Assembly: GCA_949840935.1 (NCBI GenBank)
Contig: CATKXX010000010.1
Location: 1 to 64,000, forward strand
Direction of reading: 5' to 3'
Length of the DNA stretch: 64,000 nucleotides
Source: an uncultured Acetatifactor sp.
GTDB lineage: Bacteria; Bacillota; Clostridia; Lachnospirales; Lachnospiraceae
The notes beneath the pieces are model-generated. The model had not been told where the DNA came from. It ran no database searches and saw nothing but the letters and a program-made list of their open reading frames with translations. Made by a program: the position numbers and the translations under genes. Below are positions 7,708 to 15,849 of the stretch, piece by piece. The first letter of the stretch is position 1. The number at the start of each line of letters is the position of its first letter.

Positions 7708-9534
7708 TTATTCAACCGTGACGGACTTCGCCAGATTCCTGGGCTTATCCACGTCACAGCCCCTGCCTACCGCTACATAGTACGCAAATAATTGCAGGGG
7801 AATGATAGCAAGAGAATTGGCAAAATAGGGATTGCTCTCCGGAATGTAAACCACATAATCGGAAGCCTTTTCCATCGCTTTATTCTGCTCACAAGTCACC
7901 GCCATCACAAAGGCTCCCCTCGCCTTTACCTCCACCACATTGCTGATCGTCTTCTGGAACAGGGCAGGCTGGGTGGAAAGCGCCACAACCAGGGTACCGT
8001 CCTCAATCAGAGAGATGGTTCCATGCTTCAGCTCCCCCGCCGCATACGCCTCTGAATGTATATAGGAAATCTCCTTCAGCTTCAGAGAACCCTCCAGGGA
8101 GATTGCATAGTCAATTCCTCTGCCGATAAAAAAGATATCCCTGGCCCCCAGATAACGGTTTGCAAAATGCTGTATCTTCTCCTTCTGCCCCAGCAGAAGT
8201 TCAATCTGATCCGGCAGGCACCGCAAATCGCCCAGCAGCTCTCCAAATTCCTTCCCGTTCAGCAGGCCCCGCACCTTCGCCAGCTTCATTGCCAGCATAT
8301 ACAGGGCCGTAAGCTGGGCGCTGTATGCCTTGGTGGTAGCCACCGCAATCTCGGGGCCTGCCCAGGTGTACAGGCAGGCGTCCGCCTCCCTGGCAATGGA
8401 GCTTCCCACCACATTGACAATCCCCAGTACCTTCTGCCCCCTTGCTTTGGCCTCTCTCAGGGCAGCCAGTGTATCCGCCGTCTCCCCTGACTGGCTGATG
8501 ACAATGACCATGGATCCCTCTCCCAGGATAGGGTCACGGTAGCGGAACTCGCTTGCTACATCCACCTCCACGGGAATCCGTGCCAGTCCCTCCAGCACAT
8601 ACTTTCCAGTGACGCCCGCATGATAGGCGGAACCGCAGGCCACAATGCGGATTTTTTCTATTCCCTTTAATTCCTCATCCGTCATATTTAATTCTTCAAT
8701 GACAATATCGTTGCCCTTGATCCTGGGCGAGATCGTATCCGTGATCGTTTTGGGCTGTTCGTACATTTCTTTCAGCATGAAATGCTCATATCCCGACTTC
8801 TCCGCCGCATCCGCATCCCAGTCAATGGTGGCAGATTCCTTGGTAAGCTCCTCCTCATCCACAGAATAAAATCGAAGGCCGTCCTTTCTCAGCTCCGCCA
8901 CCTCCTGATTGTCCAGGTAATAGACCGTCCTGGTATATCGTAAAATGGCGGGGACATCGGAGGCGATAAAGCATCCCTTATCATTCTGTCCCACGATCAG
9001 GGGACTGTCCTTCCTGGCCGCATAGATCACATCAGGATGGTCGGCAAACAAAATGCCCAGGGCGTAAGAACCCTCCACGCGGTGAAGAACCTTCGTGATC
9101 GTTTCCAGGGGATTTCCCTTATAATAATAGTCAATCAGATGCGCCAAAACCTCCGTATCCGTATCGGACACAAACTGATAACCCTTACTCTGCATTTTCT
9201 TTTTTAACGGTATGTAGTTTTCTATTATGCCATTGTGCACCACGGCAATGGTTCCCGCCGCGTTGGTGTGGGGATGGGCATTCGTATCGCTGGGTGCGCC
9301 ATGGGTCGCCCATCGGGTATGCCCGATACCGGCGCTGCCGGGCATGGTCTCGCCGCCTCTTGTGAGATTTTCCAAAATCTTCAGCCTGCCCGCCGCCTTC
9401 CTGGTACGTATCTCCTTTCCGTCAAACACTGCCATCCCCGCGGAATCATATCCCCGGTATTCCAGCTTCGACAGGCCGTCCAGGATAATGGGCGCCGCCT
9501 GATCATTTCCAATATAACCTACAATACCACACAT
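7708..9534 (-). CDS. glmS: Glutamine-fructose-6-phosphate aminotransferase (isomerizing)
   Basis: GlmS makes glucosamine-6-phosphate from fructose-6-phosphate and glutamine, the first step to UDP-GlcNAc. The start MCGIVGYIGN provides the catalytic N-terminal Cys of the class II glutaminase domain. EYRGYDSAG and GHTRWATHG are glutaminase motifs. Two SIS isomerase domains follow, and the C-terminus is the conserved PRNLAKSVTVE. The length, 608 residues, is normal. The ribosome site GGGAGGAG lies within the end of the upstream glycosyltransferase gene, whose stop is only three bases away. No room exists for the glmS ribozyme common in Firmicutes, so expression follows the polysaccharide operon. 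Confidence 0.97.
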   Translation of the reverse strand: MCGIVGYIGNDQAAPIILDGLSKLEYRGYDSAGMAVFDGKEIRTRKAAGRLKILENLTRGGETMPGSAGIGHTRWATHGAPSDTNAHPHTNAAGTIAVVHNGIIENYIPLKKKMQSKGYQFVSDTDTEVLAHLIDYYYKGNPLETITKVLHRVEGSYALGILFADHPDVIYAARKDSPLIVGQNDKGCFIASDVPAILRYTRTVYYLDNQEVAELRKDGLRFYSVDEEELTKESATIDWDADAAEKSGYEHFMLKEMYEQPKTITDTISPRIKGNDIVIEELNMTDEELKGIEKIRIVACGSAYHAGVTGKYVLEGLARIPVEVDVASEFRYRDPILGEGSMVIVISQSGETADTLAALREAKARGQKVLGIVNVVGSSIAREADACLYTWAGPEIAVATTKAYSAQLTALYMLAMKLAKVRGLLNGKEFGELLGDLRCLPDQIELLLGQKEKIQHFANRYLGARDIFFIGRGIDYAISLEGSLKLKEISYIHSEAYAAGELKHGTISLIEDGTLVVALSTQPALFQKTISNVVEVKARGAFVMAVTCEQNKAMEKASDYVVYIPESNPYFANSLAIIPLQLFAYYVAVGRGCDVDKPRNLAKSVTVE

Positions 9535-9537
9535 AAT

Positions 9538-10509
9538 TTATTCTCCTCCCGTCCCCGCTCCGTTTTCCCAGTACTCCCTGTTTGTTGTGATCCTCAGTAT
9601 CCAGCTGCGGGGCAGCCTTTTATAATGCTTCCCCAGCAGATATCCCGTATACCGGAAACAGCACTGTATGCAGAAGCCGGGAAACAGGTACAGCTTTTTC
9701 TTTTTTCTTAAATAAGTATATGTCTTTACCACCAGCCTTTTTCCCTCCGATTCCGAGGGAATTTCAGCAAAAATTTCCGGGTGGTCTGCCTGAGACACAC
9801 CCAGATCGAAATTTCTGCGCAGCTGCTGCATATTCGTATAGTTGTGGGAATGAAACACTCTGGCATCCGCCTCATAGGCAATGCTGTAACCTGCTTTGAC
9901 GGCGCCTGCCGCATAAATCATATCTTCATTAAATATGGTATGCCGGATAAAACCTCCCAGCGCATCATATATATCCCGCCGATACGCGGCGCATACATTG
10001 GAGCAGAAAAAAGTCTTGACCCCCAGCCTTCCGATGTCCTCCGCCGATTTCACAGTGGAGACCGGCGGATAGTTGAATTCTCTGGATGCCCTCTCCGCCT
10101 CACTGCATCCCTCCGCAGGCAGCTGTCTGGCATAGGCTGCTGCCACCTGCCCCGACAGGCGGACAGTAAGCCTCTCCACCAGATATTTGTCCGCAGGCAG
10201 GGCATCCTGGGTCATGGTAATGAAGATATCCGCATCCGAGAGCGTCACCCCAAGGTGCCTGGTAGCGCCGTGATCAAACTCCTCCTTTGAAATATGCCGG
10301 ATCTTCACGTCAGGATATCTGTCCGACAGCTGTCCGCCGCCTGTCAGCTGATCAAAATACTTTTTCTCCGTGTTCATGAGGATAATGCTCTGCACGGGAA
10401 CCGTCTGGCTTTCCAACCTGTCCAGCAGCGTATACAGCTCCCTCCCCGGCCTGTAGACCGGGATGATCACATCAATCTTCATGCCCGTTTCCGTCTTCTG
10501 CATCATCAT
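9538..10509 (-). CDS. GT2 glycosyltransferase, rhamnosyltransferase-like
   Basis: This is a cytoplasmic inverting glycosyltransferase of family 2. The GT-A fold begins with IDVIIPVYRPGRELYTLLDRL. The segment FDHGATRHLG is typical of rhamnosyltransferases, and MTQDALPAD carries the metal-binding acidic residue. FNEDMIYAA is the later catalytic-base region. A rhamnose donor is plausible because rmlA, rmlB and rmlC lie in the same locus, but the acceptor is unknown. The start is uncertain: three ATG codons follow the LCP stop by six bases without a good ribosome site, and MKIDVI is an alternative nine residues in. Confidence 0.85.
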   Translation of the reverse strand: MMMQKTETGMKIDVIIPVYRPGRELYTLLDRLESQTVPVQSIILMNTEKKYFDQLTGGGQLSDRYPDVKIRHISKEEFDHGATRHLGVTLSDADIFITMTQDALPADKYLVERLTVRLSGQVAAAYARQLPAEGCSEAERASREFNYPPVSTVKSAEDIGRLGVKTFFCSNVCAAYRRDIYDALGGFIRHTIFNEDMIYAAGAVKAGYSIAYEADARVFHSHNYTNMQQLRRNFDLGVSQADHPEIFAEIPSESEGKRLVVKTYTYLRKKKKLYLFPGFCIQCCFRYTGYLLGKHYKRLPRSWILRITTNREYWENGAGTGGE

Positions 10510-10515
10510 CCGAAA

Positions 10516-11616
10516 TTACTTGTTAATATACGCAGCGGTGTCGGAAGCGATCTTTCTGCTGTACTCGCGGACACTGTCCGTAACGGTATAATCCTCATCG
10601 TTAAACAGGAACTGATGCAGCCATACCACATTGGACTCCAGATCCATGGGGATGACACTGCTTCCCTTGGCTCCGATATTGGCAACCGTCCTCATGCTCT
10701 CCTGAGGGAACCCGCCCTCGTCCACAATCTCATATGTGGTGATGGAGCCCAGGAATTCCATGATCGTCTCTGTATCTACATTTGTGTAAATATCGTCAAT
10801 CGCATTATTAAACACCTTGGTCAAGGTAGCCAGATCGGCCTCCTTCGCCTGATCCTCGATTGCCTGGATCACTTCCCTCTGGCGGGCGGTACGCTTGAAA
10901 TCGTCTCCAAGAGTATAACGGATACGGCAATATGCGGTAGCCTGTAAACCGTTCAGCAGCTGATAGCCCGTTTCTGTCACAGGTACGTAATCGCATTTCA
11001 AAGTCTCCGCAATGCCAATCTGATAATTATTGATATGCTTCAGCTCTTCCTCATCCACATCAATCCACACGCCGCCAAGACCGTCTATCACCTCGCTCAG
11101 CCCCTTGTAGCCCACTGTCACAAAATGCTCAATATCCATATCCAGATTCATATTCAGCATCTTTACCGCCTGCTCCGCACCGCCAAAGGAATATGCAGCA
11201 TTACACTTACGGTATTCGTCCGTGCCGATATTCAGGTAGGAATCCCGGTACACGCTGACCAGCTTAATCTCCCCGGTATCCCGGTTAATGCTGGCGATCA
11301 TGATACTGTCGCTCCGGCTGTTCTTATACAGCTGGCTGTCCGTCTCCGCATCCACGCCAAACAGCGCTATATTCAGATAGCCGTGCATGGTGCCGCCTTC
11401 CTCCTGTGCCTGGCGCACCTCCTCGTGAATCTCCAGCTCCTTCGGATCCAGGACTGTCACCTTGGGCCCCTCGCTGGTCTTGTTCATGACCAGATACAAT
11501 ATCGCGATCATGATCAGGATGATAAAGATTTCCACGGCAAAAATGATGATCTTCCGCCTTTTTTTCGTCTCCTGCTGCTTTGCAGTCATTTTTCTGTTGT
11601 TTGCCTGTGTTTCCAT
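10516..11616 (-). CDS. LytR-CpsA-Psr (LCP) family glycopolymer ligase
   Basis: LCP enzymes transfer polyprenyl-linked glycopolymers onto peptidoglycan outside the cell. The 366-residue protein has a basic cytoplasmic start, one transmembrane segment (about 23-43) and an extracellular LCP domain (about 80-240). Motifs include LNIALFGVDAE, RSDSIMIASINRDTGEIKLVSVYRDSYL and YCRIRYTLGDDFKRTARQR, with the conserved Arg and Asp residues that bind the lipid pyrophosphate. It lies between the initiating transferase gene and a rhamnosyltransferase gene, 18 bp from the former. It is therefore the best candidate for attaching the glycan made here to the wall. Confidence 0.93.
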   Translation of the reverse strand: METQANNRKMTAKQQETKKRRKIIIFAVEIFIILIMIAILYLVMNKTSEGPKVTVLDPKELEIHEEVRQAQEEGGTMHGYLNIALFGVDAETDSQLYKNSRSDSIMIASINRDTGEIKLVSVYRDSYLNIGTDEYRKCNAAYSFGGAEQAVKMLNMNLDMDIEHFVTVGYKGLSEVIDGLGGVWIDVDEEELKHINNYQIGIAETLKCDYVPVTETGYQLLNGLQATAYCRIRYTLGDDFKRTARQREVIQAIEDQAKEADLATLTKVFNNAIDDIYTNVDTETIMEFLGSITTYEIVDEGGFPQESMRTVANIGAKGSSVIPMDLESNVVWLHQFLFNDEDYTVTDSVREYSRKIASDTAAYINK

Positions 11617-11634
11617 AATACTTTCTCCTTATTA

Positions 11635-13041
11635 TTAATATGCATTTTTATTAACAAACCCTGTAAAAAAAGTCATAAAAATAATTTTAATGTCAAAACC
11701 CAGGGTCCAGTTTTCAATGTAAAAGATATCGTACTCAATCCGCTTTTTGATGGAGGTATCTCCCCTGAGCCCGTTTACCTGGGCCCATCCCGTGAGCCCC
11801 GGCCTCACCTGGTGCTTTACCATGTACCTGGGGATTTCTTCCCTGAATTTCTCCACAAACAGCGGCCTCTCCGGCCTGGGGCCCACCAGGCTCATATCTC
11901 CCTTCAGGATATTGAACAGCTGGGGCAGTTCGTCCAGGCTTGTACGGCGCAGAAGCTTCCCCACCCTGGTCACACGGGGATCATCCTTTACGGTCCACGC
12001 TTTCTTTTCCTCCGTGGGAGCCTGCTGCTGCATACTGCGGAACTTATACATATGGAACGATTTATTGTGAAGGCCGATCCGCTCCTGCTGGAAAATAACA
12101 GGCCCGGGGCCGGAGCATTTCACCGCAATGGCAGCTGCCAGCATGATAGGGGAGGTGATGATAATACCCGCCAGCGACCCGACGATGTCAATCATCCGCT
12201 TCAGTATGATATTTCCCATGTTTGTCAGCGGCACATACCGGATATTGATGACCGGAAGCCCCATCAGATCCTCCGTATAGGGCCTGCTGGGGATCATGCT
12301 GTTATAATCCGGTATAAACTTCGTGTGCACCCCGGACTTTTCACAGATATGCACGATCTCCTCCAGATTGTCATAATCCTTCAGGGGAAGGGTGACTGCA
12401 ATCTCGTCCAGCTTATTCTCCGGCAGGATGATCTCAAGATTCCCCAGGGTCCCCAAAACCTTGACGCCCTTGTAAAGCGTTCCCGCGGGCACATGGTCAT
12501 CCAGGATGCCGCAGGCCACATACCCCCACTGGGGATTATCCGTCAGGCGGTCAATGTATTCCTCCGCAGCCCGGGAATATCCCACCAGAAGCATGTGCTT
12601 CAGATTGTATCCCTTCCTGCGGATGGTGCGCAGGCTCTTTCGGAGCGCCAGTCTCAGCCAGGATGTGATCCCTACATTGAAAATGTAAAAGAGGGCCATT
12701 ACGGAACGGGAGAAGTTGATCTCCTTGATGATCATATACAATATCACTATGAGCACCACGATCCCTATGGTATTGGCCTTCACAATGCCATAAACCTCGA
12801 ACCGACGGCGTACCGTCCTCTTTGGCGCATACACACTGCAGGCAAAATAAATGAGCAGATAGATCGGCACAATAAAGAGCAGCAGTGCGATATACTCGCT
12901 GAGGGGAAGGACTCCCTCTCCCGGGCCGTCATTGAGAACATAAAACTTGACCACATAAGCCAATATCAAGGAAAACGCCGTGATGACAGCGTCTATTAAT
13001 ACCAATAATCGATTGAATATTTTTTGGTTGTCTTTAATCAT
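11635..13041 (-). CDS. Polyprenyl-phosphate sugar-1-phosphate transferase (WbaP/WcaJ type)
   Basis: This enzyme starts glycan assembly by moving a hexose-1-phosphate from a UDP-sugar to undecaprenyl phosphate. It has four N-terminal transmembrane segments, a central nucleotide-binding-like domain (HMLLVGYSRAAEEYIDRL) and a C-terminal bacterial sugar transferase domain. Motifs there include KRMIDIVGSLAGIIITSP, YKFRSMQ, LRRTSLDELPQLFNILKGDMSLVGPRP and HQVRPGLTGWAQVNG. The track ORF begins at a GTG (13050). I prefer the ATG three codons later, though neither has a strong ribosome site. The sugar (Glc or Gal) cannot be told from sequence. It leads the unit wbaP-like, LCP, GT2, glmS. Confidence 0.92.
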   Translation of the reverse strand: MIKDNQKIFNRLLVLIDAVITAFSLILAYVVKFYVLNDGPGEGVLPLSEYIALLLFIVPIYLLIYFACSVYAPKRTVRRRFEVYGIVKANTIGIVVLIVILYMIIKEINFSRSVMALFYIFNVGITSWLRLALRKSLRTIRRKGYNLKHMLLVGYSRAAEEYIDRLTDNPQWGYVACGILDDHVPAGTLYKGVKVLGTLGNLEIILPENKLDEIAVTLPLKDYDNLEEIVHICEKSGVHTKFIPDYNSMIPSRPYTEDLMGLPVINIRYVPLTNMGNIILKRMIDIVGSLAGIIITSPIMLAAAIAVKCSGPGPVIFQQERIGLHNKSFHMYKFRSMQQQAPTEEKKAWTVKDDPRVTRVGKLLRRTSLDELPQLFNILKGDMSLVGPRPERPLFVEKFREEIPRYMVKHQVRPGLTGWAQVNGLRGDTSIKKRIEYDIFYIENWTLGFDIKIIFMTFFTGFVNKNAY

Positions 13042-13072
13042 ACGCTTCACCCAAGGTTCATGTTACAACATT

Positions 13073-13126
13073 ATTATAAAAAGAACAACTTAGGAATTTA
13101 TGAAGCAATTTCTTAATATTTCTTAA
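13073..13126 (-). promoter_or_regulatory. TATAAT -10 and two TTAAGA boxes upstream of the wbaP-like gene
   Basis: On the minus strand TTAAGA occurs at 13126-13121 and 13116-13111, exactly 10 bp apart, followed by a TATAAT at 13078-13073. The -35 position (ATAAAT) is poor, which fits activator dependence. The boxes overlap the end of the upstream glycosyltransferase gene. The same box array occurs at 36250-36295. Confidence 0.4.
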
Positions 13127-14090
13127 GAAATCGAAGCGTATTGGCATAAAGCTCCCACTGGATGGCAAAATAATTGCCCAGATGTGCCCATTGAAAGCGG
13201 ATTCTGCGGTTTCTTCCCTCCCTGGAAAACAATTTGTGAAAGCCCTCCAGAAGCCCCTTCAGATAGATTCCGCCCATACCTTTTTTACAGAAAAAGAGAA
13301 ACTTTACCAGAAACCCAATGCATAAAAAAGGGAGATTCCATACCCATTGCAAAAGGGGCATATTCTTCCCCACAACATAGATATTATTGGCAGAAGCCAG
13401 CCTTGTCTTAAACGCGTTATACCTTGAGCCGGAGGATGCGCTGCCATAATGAATGACCTCAGCCCGGGGCTCATAATAATTCCGATAGCCGTATATTCTT
13501 GCCCGGTACCCGATGTCCAGATCCTCCAGATACGCAAAATGCATTTCGTCAAAGAGGCCCGTCCTCTCCAGGATACTCCTCCTGTAGATTGCCGCGCCGC
13601 CACATGCGGAAAAGACCTCCACCGCCCGGTCAAAGCCCTTCGCAGGCCGTCCCTTTCCCCTGGCAAAGGCCCATCCAAGGACACAGTAACGATCCCCCGC
13701 GCCATCCAGAAGCTCCGGCCTGTCCCACATAAGCATTCTGGCGCTGACAGAAAAAGCCTCCGGCCGGCCCTCCATGGCACGGTATAATTCATACACAAAA
13801 TCTTCCTTCACTCTTGTATCATTGTTCAGCAGGATGACATAGGGCGCCTCCGACGCCTCGATCCCCACGTTTACCGCATGGCAGAAGCCCGTATTCTCAG
13901 GCAGGGCGATGCTCCTGACCTGCGGGAATTCCTGCCCGATCAGCGCAAGGCTGCCGTCGGTGGAACCGTTATCCACCACAAGGATCTCATATTCCGGCGT
14001 AATGTCAACCTGCTCTGAAAGGGACTGCAGGCATTCCCGCAGAAAATCCTTCCCATTATAATTTGGTATAACTACTGTTATTTTGCACAC
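13113..14090 (-). CDS. GT2 glycosyltransferase
   Basis: The protein is a family 2 glycosyltransferase related to rhamnosyltransferases of the WbbL type. The domain opens with KITVVIPNYNGKDFLRECLQSL, followed by VVDNGSTDGS and the DxD-type LLNNDTRV. YLEDLDIGYRARIYGYRN is the acceptor-side motif with the likely catalytic acid. A GTG start at 14090 is chosen because GGGAGG lies six bases before it. The longer track ORF would start at TTG (14141) within the upstream gene. The upstream stop is one base away, so translation is probably coupled. C-terminal hydrophobic residues suggest membrane association. Confidence 0.88.
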   Translation of the reverse strand: MCKITVVIPNYNGKDFLRECLQSLSEQVDITPEYEILVVDNGSTDGSLALIGQEFPQVRSIALPENTGFCHAVNVGIEASEAPYVILLNNDTRVKEDFVYELYRAMEGRPEAFSVSARMLMWDRPELLDGAGDRYCVLGWAFARGKGRPAKGFDRAVEVFSACGGAAIYRRSILERTGLFDEMHFAYLEDLDIGYRARIYGYRNYYEPRAEVIHYGSASSGSRYNAFKTRLASANNIYVVGKNMPLLQWVWNLPFLCIGFLVKFLFFCKKGMGGIYLKGLLEGFHKLFSREGRNRRIRFQWAHLGNYFAIQWELYANTLRFLKKY

Positions 14091-14091
14091 A

Positions 14092-15591
14092 TCAGACCTC
14101 CCTGCCGGGACATTTACGCGCTGGCCGGCCCTTCTTCCCAAGATACTGTTTTCTCTCCGGCAGATACAGCAGCCTATATCCCTGCTCCCGGAACACCTGT
14201 CCTAATTTCACACTCAGAATCCTGTAATCCGTCCCGGCCGGAAGCGACTCCGGGTTGAAAAGATCCGTCCCGGACAGCGTAACATAGGAAACACCTGCTA
14301 TTTTCTCAAAAAGCTCCCGCAATTCTTCCCTTACCGCGATGTTCCTGATATCCAGTGCCTCCGCATCCTGCTGCAGCGCCGCCCTGTGCAGATAACCGCT
14401 GTAGGAGGCGGGAAGCCCTTCATAATACACCCCGCCGTCCCGGGACATCCGCCCTCCCGCAATCCTTCCGCCCTGTATCACCGGGCCTCCCACCGCCGCC
14501 AGGTCAGGACGCAGCCTGAGGATATCCCCCTCATACTCCAGACGGTAAAAGCCCAGATGCTCCGTGTCAACCGCTTCCGCCCTCCAGCCCATCCTGTGGG
14601 CAAATGCCTGCACCGCCCTTTTCCCCGCCTCGTACGCATAGAGCTTGCTCTGAGGGTTTTCCGCGGTGGAGCCCGTATGGCACCGCCAGTGATACAGCAC
14701 CAGAGGAATATGGACAATTTCTTTCTCCTGCCCGCCTGCCAGAATCTCATACGTCCCTCTCAGCACCAAGTCATAGTCCTGCGCCCCGTCATATTCCCTG
14801 CGAAGCAGAAGCCTCTGGATAAGGCTGCGTTCCATGACCATAAAATGACAGACGTAATTATTTGAGAGCAATAAATCCAGGTTAAAATCCTCCTTCAGAT
14901 TCGGATCATAAAATTCGGTACCGTCCCCATCACATTTATCCTCATCCGAATAAAGAAGCCGCGGCTCAGTCCCCTTCCGCCGCTCCTCTTCTATCCTGGC
15001 TGCCATTTCATAAAGCGCATTCTCCGCCAGCAGGTCATCATGATCCAGCAGCCCCACATAATCGCCCTCCGCCAGGGCAATCCCCTGATTTGTGTTATCC
15101 GCAATCCCCCCGTTGGAGGGAAGCCGGAAGTAACGGATACGGGAATCCCCATAAGCCTCCGCTGCCGCCCTGATCCGGTTTCCTTCCGCCGCGCCTCCGA
15201 TAACGGAGTCCACCCCTTCCCCGGGCCCTGGCGCCGCCCCTGCTGTCACACCTCTGTCATCCGGCGTCGTCCCCGCATCCTCCGTGGCATCCGCCAGAAT
15301 CAGCTCCCAGTGGGGATATGTTTGATTTATTACGGATGTTATCATTTCCCTCAGATACCTCTCGGGGGTGCGGTATGTGGGCACGACGATGCTGAATCGG
15401 ACTGTGGAAAAGCCTTCCGCCGCATGTCTGCGCTGCCTCTCCTTCTCCTCCTCCGATACAGGCTCCCACCGATACAAAACCCTGCTTCCGGGATCCAGCC
15501 TTTCCCGCAGGGCACCCACCGTACTGCGCAGGCCGTTGCGCTTCAGATAGTATACCGTTTTCTTTATATTTGCACTGTTAACAATACTCAT
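14092..15591 (-). CDS. GT2 glycosyltransferase with C-terminal extension
   Basis: The protein has a GT2 domain beginning near residue 63 (RFSIVVPTYRTPERYLREMITSVINQTYPHWELILADAT), with GLLDHDDLLAENAL as the DxD-type metal motif and YSDEDKCD downstream. A Gly/Ala-rich insertion (GAAPGPGEG) interrupts the domain after the nucleotide-binding strand. The remaining 150 residues form a GT-like module without clear motifs. I choose the ATG at 15591 (MSIVNSANIKK) instead of the track start at 15651, which lies inside the palindromic repeat. A purine-rich GGAG lies upstream. The gene is followed without a gap by another GT2 gene. Confidence 0.85.
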   Translation of the reverse strand: MSIVNSANIKKTVYYLKRNGLRSTVGALRERLDPGSRVLYRWEPVSEEEKERQRRHAAEGFSTVRFSIVVPTYRTPERYLREMITSVINQTYPHWELILADATEDAGTTPDDRGVTAGAAPGPGEGVDSVIGGAAEGNRIRAAAEAYGDSRIRYFRLPSNGGIADNTNQGIALAEGDYVGLLDHDDLLAENALYEMAARIEEERRKGTEPRLLYSDEDKCDGDGTEFYDPNLKEDFNLDLLLSNNYVCHFMVMERSLIQRLLLRREYDGAQDYDLVLRGTYEILAGGQEKEIVHIPLVLYHWRCHTGSTAENPQSKLYAYEAGKRAVQAFAHRMGWRAEAVDTEHLGFYRLEYEGDILRLRPDLAAVGGPVIQGGRIAGGRMSRDGGVYYEGLPASYSGYLHRAALQQDAEALDIRNIAVREELRELFEKIAGVSYVTLSGTDLFNPESLPAGTDYRILSVKLGQVFREQGYRLLYLPERKQYLGKKGRPARKCPGREV

Positions 15592-15610
15592 AAAATACTG
15601 ACTCCGCTCC

Positions 15611-15772
15611 AGAGCGTGTTTGAAAAATGCTTTCCTTGGGATGTGCGTCACACTTTGTGGGATGCAAGCCCCGATTTGGGAGGCGTAGTGGGGCTACGTT
15701 GACCAAATTGGGGCGCCGCAGGCCGCGAAGTGGGGCGTGCAGACCGAGGGAATGATTTTTCAAACACGCTCT
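15611..15772. mobile_element. Palindromic MITE-like repeat element, 162 bp
   Basis: The ends are AGAGCGTGTTTGAAAAAT and ATTTTTCAAACACGCTCT, a perfect terminal inverted repeat of at least 17 bp. The two halves stay imperfectly complementary inward, for example GCCCCGATTTGG against CCAAATTGGGGC. It encodes nothing supportable. It lies in the leader of the GT2 gene starting at 15591 and directly beside the pgcA terminator. No target-site duplication is evident. Confidence 0.7.
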
Positions 15773-15774
15773 AA

Positions 15775-15815
15775 TAAAAATCCCCTGCCGATCCCATCAG
15801 GAATCAGGCAGGGAA
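15775..15815 (-). terminator. Rho-independent terminator after pgcA
   Basis: On the minus strand TTCCCTGCC and GGCAGGGGA form a stem with one bulge around a 17-base loop, followed by TTTTTATT. It lies about 35 bp after the pgcA stop codon and touches the palindromic element. Confidence 0.75.
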
Positions 15816-15849
15816 TCCTTATCTTTCTTTCAATGGGGGCAAGACCACT

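Noticed and set aside
11035-12999. 654-residue plus-strand ORF opposite the LCP and wbaP-like genes
   Set aside because: Shadow frame. Both opposite genes carry full family motifs and ribosome sites.
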